DNA of 64,000 bases. Origin: Burkholderiaceae bacterium. GTDB lineage: Bacteria; Pseudomonadota; Gammaproteobacteria; Burkholderiales; Burkholderiaceae_A. Below the pieces are notes generated by a model. It did no database searches, had not been told where the DNA came from, and saw nothing but the letters and a program-made list of their open reading frames with translations. The DNA is taken from assembly GCA_018402635.1 (NCBI GenBank), contig JAGYIP010000005.1, positions 248,001-312,000 of the forward strand, given 5' to 3'. Position numbers and translations under genes: made by a program. Below are positions 53,242-61,074 of this stretch, piece after piece; within the stretch, counting starts at the first letter, position 1; every line of letters starts with the position of its first letter.

Positions 53242-54649
53242 GGAACCCCAATGTCTGAATCTGCTTTAGCCTTGCCTCTCGGGTGGTGAAATCGGCAATT
53301 GGAATTGTTGCGACTTGAAATACAACCTCACTACCAACCTGCATCTCGGTAACTAGAGGAACGATGCCGTTATTTCTAAGAAGTAAGACAACGGAATCAA
53401 CGTTTTCAATATTTTTATAGTAGCCGATCTGTATGACCGGCTTATCGCCTGTGATTCTTACAATTTGCCCAACCAGATCTTCAAGCCCTCGGGTAAGCGA
53501 CAGCAAGATCTTGCCCGTTGCAGAATCGTTATTAACGCGACCGGCCTCAAACTCAACCAGTAGATCTGGACTGACAAATCCAAAGAGTCCGAATTGTTCC
53601 AGCTCGGACCTCACAAGTCCTGACTGTAAAGAGGTTGCCTTAATTTGACCACTGGCTACATCTGTCATGTAGAGCACGATCGAGATTTCATCCGTGCTGT
53701 CCTTTGACGATGGTCCGACTCCGGCGATCTTTACCCCTGAACCTCCACTTTTTATGTTGGGATCGTAACCAACAATTGCCCCAGAAATAAGATAGTCAAC
53801 AGGCTCAAGACTTCGGGCCGGGGTTAAGGCCTGCCGCCTATTTAGGCCATCTTGCAGTTGAGACAGGAATTGCCCAAGTTGACCAGATGCCTTATCCGCA
53901 TTGAGGTTCACCGGTTTCTTCTCTCCCCGCCCTCCAGCGGCCTGACTGTTTCGCCTTTTCTCTTCATAGAGCTGGCGCTCAGTTAGAAGCGCCTGCAAGT
54001 TGGCTCGGTCGAACTGCTGAAAAATAGTCTTAAAGTAGCTGGAGGAAACGACAAACTTTAAAAGCTCAGTTGCGCCTTGAGACACAGCACGAGAATTTGT
54101 GGTGCCTTGGTCGGTTGATTTGGCTGCACCTGTTTTGTCAGTAACCGTCGTAACCGCAACCGGAATCGGATTGCGCACCATCGCCAAAACTGCGCTGTTG
54201 ATCTCAAGGCTCTTGGTGCCGACTCTGGGTCCCGATTCATGCGCTCGAACCTGATTTGATTTCTCTGGCGCGCTTGGTTCCCTCAATTCCTTCGATTCGT
54301 TCGGAGCGTTCGGCTTATCTGCCCTGTTTACCTGGGTTGCGTCGTTGACTGCGGCCCAAGTAGTGCTTCCTGGCTCTGGGACGGTTGATGTCTCGAGTGT
54401 ACTCGTCAAAACCTCTTGCCCCCAACGCGTGATGAGCCGGGTGCGCATCTCGGGAATAGGTTCAATACCCGAGACTGACTTCTCAGAAGTAGAACAGGCG
54501 CTTAATGAGAGCCCAAAGAAAACAAACAGCCCAAGGTGACAAAACGCTGCTGGCCCGAAGAACCCTGAGGCCTGCGAAATTCGGGTGTGACTAGGCATTG
54601 CAAGAAATGCTAGCAGGCCAAGGGTTGTCGTCGGCTTGTTTCGTTTCAC
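53216..54649 (-). CDS. csgG: Curli secretion channel CsgG with SPOR-like C-terminal domain
   Basis: A 477-aa outer-membrane lipoprotein; E. coli CsgG has about 277. The lipobox is LSLSAC (C52 from GTG 54649; an ATG at 54598 gives a more normal 34-residue signal). A polar linker rich in Pro, Glu and Asn (about 55-145) follows, then the CsgG domain, recognised by ISGAIVGYDPNIKSGGSG and KFVVSSSYFKTIFQQFDRANLQALLTERQ (shown in parts). Residues about 402-477 (IQIGYYKNIENVDS... RLKQIQTLGFHDAQFI) have the SPOR pattern of two beta-alpha units. CsgG forms the pore through which curlin subunits leave. Confidence 0.88.
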   Translation of the reverse strand: MKRNKPTTTLGLLAFLAMPSHTRISQASGFFGPAAFCHLGLFVFFGLSLSACSTSEKSVSGIEPIPEMRTRLITRWGQEVLTSTLETSTVPEPGSTTWAAVNDATQVNRADKPNAPNESKELREPSAPEKSNQVRAHESGPRVGTKSLEINSAVLAMVRNPIPVAVTTVTDKTGAAKSTDQGTTNSRAVSQGATELLKFVVSSSYFKTIFQQFDRANLQALLTERQLYEEKRRNSQAAGGRGEKKPVNLNADKASGQLGQFLSQLQDGLNRRQALTPARSLEPVDYLISGAIVGYDPNIKSGGSGVKIAGVGPSSKDSTDEISIVLYMTDVASGQIKATSLQSGLVRSELEQFGLFGFVSPDLLVEFEAGRVNNDSATGKILLSLTRGLEDLVGQIVRITGDKPVIQIGYYKNIENVDSVVLLLRNNGIVPLVTEMQVGSEVVFQVATIPIADFTTREARLKQIQTLGFHDAQFISN

Positions 54650-54697
54650 TCACTTTTCTAAATCTTTCAATCAGTGCTGATGGAGTCTTTTTCCTGA

Positions 54698-54711
54698 TAT
54701 ACAAAAGTATG
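54698..54711. promoter_or_regulatory. TATACA-AA-AGTATG site upstream of csgG
   Basis: Resembles the T6SS palindromes (12 of 14 positions equal to CATACT-AA-AGTATG), with ATAC/GTAT arms intact. It lies 49 bases upstream of the GTG start of csgG. It may be a weaker copy of the same site or a chance match. Confidence 0.35.
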
Positions 54712-54736
54712 AGAACACTGGGGTTTGCGGCGTGGA

Positions 54737-54755
54737 ATACCATGGGGCATGGTAT
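54737..54755. promoter_or_regulatory. ATACCATG inverted repeat upstream of csgG-csgF
   Basis: ATACCATG (54737-54744), spacer GGG, CATGGTAT (54748-54755), then TTTTTAGCGA. Arms are identical to those at 50150-50169, and the TAGCGA after the repeat is also shared. It lies 88 bases upstream of the GTG start of csgG. Confidence 0.65.
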
Positions 54756-54908
54756 TTTTAGCGAGAAATAATCTAGCGCAACATCGTGCGACGTGTGTGC
54801 CCATAAACAAGCGCGGGTAAACCCGTAATCAATCCGACCACACGGTTGATGGGACCACTTTAACCTTGAATAGCCACCTGCATGAGCTACCAATGCTCCA
54901 AGGGCCTC

Positions 54909-55349
54909 CTACTGGCGCAGGAGACCGGTTAAAAGCGCCCGCACATCCCCGGGAATGCTCACTGGCCGGTTGGTCTGACGATCCACATAAACATGCACAA
55001 AAAACCCAAGGGCCGAGACCTCTGTCTGGTCATTGGCAAAGACGCCGAGCTCGTACTGCACACTGCTGTTGCCGATTTTCGCAACCCGCAGACCAATCTG
55101 AATTCGGTCGGGAAACGTCACCGAAGAGAAATACTGACAACGGGTTTCAACCACCAGCCCAACAACGGGGCTGGTTTCAATATCGAGAAGCCCCCCTTCA
55201 ACCAGGTGCTGGTTCACAGCTGTATCAAAGTAGGAGTAGTACACAACGTTATTCACATGCCGGTAGACGTCATTGTCTGACCAGCGTGTGCTTATCGGTA
55301 CAAACACCACGAAATCATTTCTGCTTAGTCTCTTTTTTTGTTCGCTCAC
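54909..55349 (-). CDS. Acyl-CoA thioesterase, 4HBT hotdog fold
   Basis: A 146-aa thioesterase. The hotdog signature TRWSDNDVYRHVNNVVYYSYFDTAVNQHL contains the catalytic Asp (given here in parts). It hydrolyses short- or medium-chain acyl-CoA. It starts at GTG 55349, overlapping the true stop of the iron alcohol dehydrogenase gene (GTGA), so it is the last gene of the acyl-CoA operon. Confidence 0.88.
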   Translation of the reverse strand: MSEQKKRLSRNDFVVFVPISTRWSDNDVYRHVNNVVYYSYFDTAVNQHLVEGGLLDIETSPVVGLVVETRCQYFSSVTFPDRIQIGLRVAKIGNSSVQYELGVFANDQTEVSALGFFVHVYVDRQTNRPVSIPGDVRALLTGLLRQ

Positions 55350-56502
55350 AGCACCTCCGAATAAATGGCAAGGGCGTCGTCATAGGTTAGCTCGCGAGGG
55401 TTATTGACCAGCAGACGGGTCTGCTTCATGGCATCGGCTGCCAAATCGGGAAGGTTCGTGGCAGCAATTCCCAACTGCGACAGACGAGTCTCCAGTCCAA
55501 GCTCTGGGGCTAGCCGGCCCAGAGTCGCTACAAACCAGTCTGCCGCCTCGGCTTCGTCCGCTTCTGGGGGCGCGCCAATAATTCGGCCGAGCTCGGCGTA
55601 CTGGGCACAGGCAAGGGGATGTTAAAACGCAGCACGGGCGCCAGCACCAAGGCGTTCGATAAGCCGTGGGGCACATGAAAGCGGGCTCCAACGGGATAGG
55701 CCAAGGCATGAACGGCAGCAACCGGTGCATTCGCAAATGCCATGCCTGCAAGGCAGGCTCCAATGAGCATGTTTTCGCGGGCTGTTAGATTATCGCCCTG
55801 GCGGCATGCCTGATGAATATTCTGGGAAAGCAGGCGCATTGCCTCTCGGGCTAGGCAATCGGAAATTGGGTTTTTCAGGCGTTTGCTGGTGTAAGCCTCG
55901 GTGGCATGCACCATGGCATCGATGCCGGTTGCCGCAGTGACATGGGTCGGAAGACCAACGGTTAATGTGGCATCTAAAATCGCGAGATCCGGTAACAACG
56001 TGGCGGAGACCACGCCTTTTTTCTCTCCAGCACCCGTCGTGACAATCGCGATTGGGGTCACCTCAGAGCCAGTACCCGAGGTGGTGGGCACCAGAAAAAG
56101 TGGCAGCCGCTTGCCCTTGACCATACCAACACCATAAACAGTCTCAAGACGCTCATCGGAGCCTGCTAGCAAGGCCACCAGCTTGGCGGCATCCATAGAG
56201 CTTCCACCCCCAAAACCAATCACCAGGTCTGCCTTTGCCCGTCGCGCCTGTTCAACCGCTTGAAGAATGACTGCATCAGAAGGGTCCGCCACCACCTCTG
56301 AAAATACAACCGTTTCAACCGACGCTCGAGCAAACATGCTTAGGGTGTTACTAAGCAGCCCTGCCTTGATGACGCCGGCATCCGTGATGATCATCGGACG
56401 CCGACATTCAAGTGTGGCCATACGAGCCGTTAACTCATCGCCAACTGCTCCCCTGCTCACCAGGATGGATCGACTTGTAGCGAACTCAAAAGATCTGGAC
56501 AT
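55346..56502 (-). CDS. Iron-containing alcohol dehydrogenase, one frame break
   Basis: A group III alcohol dehydrogenase, about 385 aa if joined. The NAD region GFGGGSSMDAAKLVA and TTSGTGSEVTPIAIV, and the metal ligands in MVHATEAY, AVHALAYP and HVPHGLSNALVL, are present. After VLRFNIP the frame is lost; the C-terminal region (LACAQYAELGRIIGAPP... to EVL and TGA at 55346-55348) is read in another frame. One extra C in the CCCC at about 55616-55619 (minus strand) would restore it, so here a base is missing. As given, the protein would stop at 55528. Confidence 0.85.
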
Positions 56503-56607
56503 CGCAACCCTCGTTTAATCTGCTCAATTTTTGGGCCTCTACAGCCTACATTCTGAAGCAAATGGCAGGCTTCCTTGGCTAAGACTGACCCATTAGAACG
56601 AGATGAA

Positions 56608-58134
56608 CTACAGCATCTCCCTAAGTCTGGTCTTCAAGACCTTCCCATAATTGTTCTTTGGCAAGCACTCAACAAAACGGTACTGCTTGGGTCGCTTAAA
56701 ACGAGCAATTCGCTCCATGCAGTGTGCATCAAGCTGTTCACGGGAGGGCTCATAACCGCCTCGGGTCACGACAAATGCAACAACCGTCTCACCCCAGTCT
56801 GGATCCGGCGCACCCACAACAGCCACCTCCTCAACCGCGGGGTTCGTCAGAAGCGCTTCCTCAACTTCGCGCGGGTAAATATTTGCTCCGCCACTAATGA
56901 TTAAATCTTTGCTTCGATCTTTAAGGGTCAAAAACCCATCGGAATCAAAGACCCCAATATCCCCGGTGAGCAGCCATCCATCTTTGACAGCTGCCGCGGT
57001 CGCACTGGGATTCTCCCAGTAGCCCTTCATAACAGTGTCACCCCTCACGGCCACCTCACCTACCTGCCCTGCAGGAACTGGGCTACCCGCGCTGTCGACG
57101 ACTCGCACAAGAACGGGGCTTTGTGCCACCCCCACCGAGGCCAACCGTTGCTCAAACCTTTCGTGGCTTTGATTGATAAGGTCTTGCCGAGAAAGTACGG
57201 TTGCAACCATTGGCGTCTCACCCTGACCATAAATCTGAACAAAGCGCGGTCCCATGACCGACAAGGCACGCCTAATGTCTGCCACATACATTGGCGCACC
57301 GCCATACACAATGGTCTTAAACACCTTGGCGCAGTCCTCGGGCGATAAGGAACTTTCTTCTGCGTGTTGAACGAGTTTGTTCACGATGGTTGGCGGTGCA
57401 AATGTTGAGAGTGGCCCCAAGGCCTGGCCAAGCTCAAAGAGTTCTTGCGCATTCACTCCACCCGATTCCGGCACCACATGGCAGGCCCCAGCAATGACAT
57501 GCGGCACACTGTAGAGGCCTGCCCCATGGGACATAGGAGCGGCATAGACCATCCGATCATCAGGCCCAACAAAATCCACGTCTGCAAAATAACCAAGCCC
57601 CATCGAGAGAAGATTGCGATGCGTGATCTGCACGCCCTTGGGTCGACCCGTTGTGCCACTGGTGTAAAAAAGCCATGCAGTGTCATCAGGCTGCAGTACA
57701 GCGGGCTCTTGCAGGGTGCTGTTAGGGTCCGTAACGTCGAGCAGGCTTAAAAACTCTTGAGACTCGATGGTGATCTGATGGGTGAGCCCATGAAGCGCAG
57801 TGCGCGTAAGACCCTCACTCACGAACCCCGTTTGCGCCCCTGAGTTTTGAATAATCCATTCGACCTCTTTGGTATGGAGACGAAAGTTCACCGGAACAAC
57901 GACAAGCCCCATCCACCAACAGGCAAAGACAAGCTCGAGATACCGCGGATGGTTGACCATGAGCAACAACACGCGATCGCCGGGCTTTAGCCCGAGCTTT
58001 TGAAGGCGAAGGGCAAGCGCATTACTTCGTAGGCCCCACTGTTGAAAGCTTGCCCAGGGCGTCGTTCCGAAAAAAATGGCTGTCTTACTGGCCTTTAAAA
58101 GGCATTGGCGGTAAAGATAGGATGCGATATTCAT
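56608..58134 (-). CDS. Acyl-CoA synthetase (AMP-forming)
   Basis: A 508-aa ANL-family ligase that activates a carboxylic acid to its CoA ester with ATP. The P-loop-like LFYTSGTTGRPKGVQITHRN, the QIYGQGETP motif, GWLLTGDIGVFDSDGFLTLKDRSKDLI and a C-terminal Lys in NNYGKVLK are all present. The substrate class (fatty or aromatic acid) cannot be told. It follows the thiolase gene closely (21 bp), and the alcohol dehydrogenase gene lies 105 bp downstream of it. Confidence 0.9.
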   Translation of the reverse strand: MNIASYLYRQCLLKASKTAIFFGTTPWASFQQWGLRSNALALRLQKLGLKPGDRVLLLMVNHPRYLELVFACWWMGLVVVPVNFRLHTKEVEWIIQNSGAQTGFVSEGLTRTALHGLTHQITIESQEFLSLLDVTDPNSTLQEPAVLQPDDTAWLFYTSGTTGRPKGVQITHRNLLSMGLGYFADVDFVGPDDRMVYAAPMSHGAGLYSVPHVIAGACHVVPESGGVNAQELFELGQALGPLSTFAPPTIVNKLVQHAEESSLSPEDCAKVFKTIVYGGAPMYVADIRRALSVMGPRFVQIYGQGETPMVATVLSRQDLINQSHERFEQRLASVGVAQSPVLVRVVDSAGSPVPAGQVGEVAVRGDTVMKGYWENPSATAAAVKDGWLLTGDIGVFDSDGFLTLKDRSKDLIISGGANIYPREVEEALLTNPAVEEVAVVGAPDPDWGETVVAFVVTRGGYEPSREQLDAHCMERIARFKRPKQYRFVECLPKNNYGKVLKTRLREML

Positions 58135-58155
58135 AGCAGCCTAGGCCAGACCAAT

Positions 58156-59349
58156 TTAGGCAATCTCAAGACCAATTGCCGTTGCCTCGCCTCCCCCAAT
58201 ACAAAGGCTTGCAATGCCCCTGCGTGCGCCCAAGCGTCGTAAGGCATGAACTAAGGTAACGATAATTCGTGCACCCGAGGCTCCAATGGGATGCCCAATT
58301 GCACACGCCCCGCCATGAACGTTAACCTGGCGGTGGTCGATTCGAAGCTGCTGCATCGCTGCCATAACCACCACCGCAAACGCCTCGTTGATCTCCCATA
58401 AATCGACGTCTGCCACACGCCAGTTGTTTAGTTGCAGCAACTTATTAATGGCACCAATGGGGGCTGTGGCAAAGCGACTGGGTTCCTGTGCAAAGCTGCA
58501 ATGACCAACGATTCGTGCCAGTGGAGCAATACCACGGGTGTCGGCCATTGATTGACGACATAGAACAAGCGCAGCCGCGCCATCACTAATGGATGAAGAC
58601 GATGCCGCTGTAACGGTGCCGTCGGTTGCAAAGGCTGGTTTGAGATTTGGAATTTTCTCAATGTTTACAGTGCGCGGGCCTTCGTCCGATTCAACAATGG
58701 ATGACCCTTTACGTGACTCTATTTTTATCTTAACGATTTCGTCTTTGAAGGCGCCACTCTCACTGGCCTTGCGGGCCCGAGTAATGGACTCAATTGCAAA
58801 TTCGTCCTGCTCTGCTCGACCAAACCCATACTCACGCGCGCAGTCTTCCCCAAATTGACCCATCGTGCGTCCACGATCATAGGCATCTTCTAGGCCGTCC
58901 CTAAGCATATGGTCTAGCAAAGAGGCATGGCCAAACCGATACCCTGGGCGTGCCTGAGGCAGAAGGTGCGGTGCATTGCTCATGCTCTCCATACCACCTG
59001 CCAGGGCGAGGTGGGTTTGTCCAAGAGCCAAGGTGTCGTGCAGTGCCATAACGGCGCGCATCCCCGACCCACAGACCTTGTTGACCGTTGTGCAGGCTGT
59101 GGAGCGCGCAAGACCGGCTGCAAGCGCAGCCTGACGGGCAGGCGCCTGGCCCACCCCGGCTGTTAAAACACAGCCAAACATTAGCTCCTCGATGGAATGG
59201 GCCTCAAGTGACACCTTGCCCACGGCCTCACGAATGCAGGCCGCGCCGAGTTCGGGTGCCGACAGGCCCGCTAGCTCCCCCATGAAATTACCAATAGGAG
59301 TTCTTACTGCAGACAAAACGACCACCGGGTCATTGAGAAACGGGTTCAT
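58156..59349 (-). CDS. Acetyl-CoA C-acyltransferase (thiolase)
   Basis: A 397-aa thiolase. The nucleophile is C93 (NKVCGSGMRAV), the catalytic histidine lies in CAIGHPIGASGARI and the second cysteine in ASLCIGGGEATAIGLE. Such enzymes either condense two acetyl-CoA or split beta-ketoacyl-CoA. First gene of the minus-strand acyl-CoA operon, divergent from coxM. Confidence 0.93.
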   Translation of the reverse strand: MNPFLNDPVVVLSAVRTPIGNFMGELAGLSAPELGAACIREAVGKVSLEAHSIEELMFGCVLTAGVGQAPARQAALAAGLARSTACTTVNKVCGSGMRAVMALHDTLALGQTHLALAGGMESMSNAPHLLPQARPGYRFGHASLLDHMLRDGLEDAYDRGRTMGQFGEDCAREYGFGRAEQDEFAIESITRARKASESGAFKDEIVKIKIESRKGSSIVESDEGPRTVNIEKIPNLKPAFATDGTVTAASSSSISDGAAALVLCRQSMADTRGIAPLARIVGHCSFAQEPSRFATAPIGAINKLLQLNNWRVADVDLWEINEAFAVVVMAAMQQLRIDHRQVNVHGGACAIGHPIGASGARIIVTLVHALRRLGARRGIASLCIGGGEATAIGLEIA

Positions 59350-59673
59350 AAGCCCTGATTATAAGTACGGGTTTGGTCTGCGTCGCCCCGGCCGACCATC
59401 CGGGCTCTTAGGCAACACGCAGAGCGGCCAGTCGAGTAAATAAACGTGATCCGCCCGTCTTCAACCGGAGCACTGCCGGATAAGCCAAAGGTGTTTACCC
59501 ACTAACCATTAAAACAATTTGTAACCACCACCGCCGTGGCTACCCATAACCGGTAGCGACTTCGATCACAGGCTGAAAGCAAAGGTAAACCCGGGGTTGA
59601 CTCGTAAGATTTCAGATTAGAGACTCGACCGAGGCAGCATTACATTCAACCTTACACGCACCAGGAGTCTGGC
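59350..59673. other. Divergent intergenic region between thiolase operon and cox operon
   Basis: 324 bp without a convincing gene. It must hold the promoters of both operons. A TTGACT near 59599-59604 is a -35-like sequence facing coxM, but no clear -10 follows at the right distance. CTACC-7-GGTAG (around 59537-59553) is a short inverted repeat. An AGGAGT ribosome site stands before coxM. Nothing else is recognised. Confidence 0.4.
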
Positions 59674-60537
59674 ATGATCCCTCCCAGCTTTGAGTATCAC
59701 GCACCTCGCACCGTCTCTGACGCAATTGCACTGCTTACAAGTCTTGGGTCCGAGGCTAAGCTTCTGGCTGGCGGGCATAGCTTGCTGCCCATGATGAAAC
59801 TTCGGTTTGCGCAACCCGAGCATCTGATTGATATCAACCGTATTCCAGAACTCAAGGGAATACGGTTGGAAGGCGACGAGCTTGTCATAGGGGCCATGAC
59901 CAGCGAGACCGAACTCATCAACAGCACCCTCATCCAGCAGCACCTGCCACTTTTATCTGATGCTGCCAAGCTTATTGCCGACCCCCAAGTACGTAACCGA
60001 GGAACGATAGGCGGTGATATTGCGCACGGGGATCCCGGTAACGATCATCCCGCCCTCTCGATGGCAATAGATGCGAATTTCGTTCTGCAAGGACCTGGCG
60101 GAAAACGCACGGTTGCCGCGGGCGCTTTTTTCTTCGGCACTTACATGACTGCGCTTGAAGAAAATGAAGTCCTTGTAGAAATTCGCGCCAGACCCTTTCC
60201 TCAAGGCACAGGGTATGCCTACGAAAAACTTAAGCGTAAAACGGGCGACTGGGCCACTGCAGCCTGCGCAGCAGTCCTGCGAGTGCAAAATGGAAACGTA
60301 AGCCACATTCGGCTAACTCTAACAAACCTTGCACCCACTGCTTTGCGTGCGCAGGATGCAGAGTCGGCTCTACTTGGCAAACCACTTTCTGACGCTGCAA
60401 TAAGCGCGGCTGCCGACCTGGCAATGTCCATTTGTGACCCTGCAGAAGATCTTCGAGGGGACCCCGAGTACAAGACCGCCATGGCAGGTGCCATGGTTAA
60501 ACGTGCCATTCAAAACGCCGCTGCCCTCTGCAACTAA
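59674..60537 (+). CDS. coxM: Aerobic CO dehydrogenase medium (FAD) subunit
   Basis: A 287-aa flavoprotein subunit. FAD is bound by AGGHSLLPMMKLRF near residue 32 and by TIGGDIAHGDPGND near residue 111. It passes electrons from CoxS to the respiratory chain. Gene order M-S-L is that of form I carbon monoxide dehydrogenases. Confidence 0.92.
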   Translation: MIPPSFEYHAPRTVSDAIALLTSLGSEAKLLAGGHSLLPMMKLRFAQPEHLIDINRIPELKGIRLEGDELVIGAMTSETELINSTLIQQHLPLLSDAAKLIADPQVRNRGTIGGDIAHGDPGNDHPALSMAIDANFVLQGPGGKRTVAAGAFFFGTYMTALEENEVLVEIRARPFPQGTGYAYEKLKRKTGDWATAACAAVLRVQNGNVSHIRLTLTNLAPTALRAQDAESALLGKPLSDAAISAAADLAMSICDPAEDLRGDPEYKTAMAGAMVKRAIQNAAALCN

Positions 60538-60561
60538 CCTCAAACCATAAGGCTTAGAACC

Positions 60562-61053
60562 ATGACCAAAAAAATGATCAAGATGACGCTAAACGGCAAA
60601 GAAGTAGAGGAGGCCGTTGAGCCTCGTACCTTGCTGGTGCACTTTCTTCGCGAGAAAATGAACCTAACGGGCGCCCACATTGGCTGTGAGACAAGCCACT
60701 GCGGTGCCTGCACGGTGGATGTTGACGGGCAGTCGGTCAAGGCCTGCACTCATTTGGCGGTGCAATGCGATGGCTCGGAAGTCCTCACGGTTGAAGGGCT
60801 TGCCCAAGCGGGTGTCCTGCACGCCGTTCAAGAAGGTTTTTACCAAGAGCACGGTCTTCAGTGCGGGTACTGTACGCCTGGCATGCTGATGCGTGCCTAT
60901 CGCCTGCTGCAAGAAAACCCCGAGCCTACGGAAGACGAAATTCGCATAGGCATCAGCGGTAACTTGTGTCGATGCACTGGCTACCAGAATATCGTCAAAG
61001 CGGTTCAGTATGCAGCCAAACAACTCAGAGAGACGGCTGTCGCCGCAACCTAG
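60562..61053 (+). CDS. coxS: Aerobic CO dehydrogenase small (2Fe-2S) subunit
   Basis: A 163-aa subunit with two [2Fe-2S] clusters. The first, plant-ferredoxin-like, uses C42, C47, C50 and C62 ([10 protein letters not shown]...KAC). The second uses C101, C104, C136 and C138 (QCGYC...NLCRCTGY). It carries electrons from the molybdenum site in CoxL to FAD in CoxM. 24 bp after coxM, 21 bp before coxL. Confidence 0.95.
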   Translation: MTKKMIKMTLNGKEVEEAVEPRTLLVHFLREKMNLTGAHIGCETSHCGACTVDVDGQSVKACTHLAVQCDGSEVLTVEGLAQAGVLHAVQEGFYQEHGLQCGYCTPGMLMRAYRLLQENPEPTEDEIRIGISGNLCRCTGYQNIVKAVQYAAKQLRETAVAAT

Positions 61054-61074
61054 AGAACAAATTCGGAGACCAAT

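Noticed and set aside
55401-55763. Open frame overlapping the end of the alcohol dehydrogenase as a possible C-terminus or separate gene
   Set aside because: Its translation is Pro/Arg/Trp/Cys-rich and unlike the family. The real C-terminus (YAELGRIIG...) is in the third frame.
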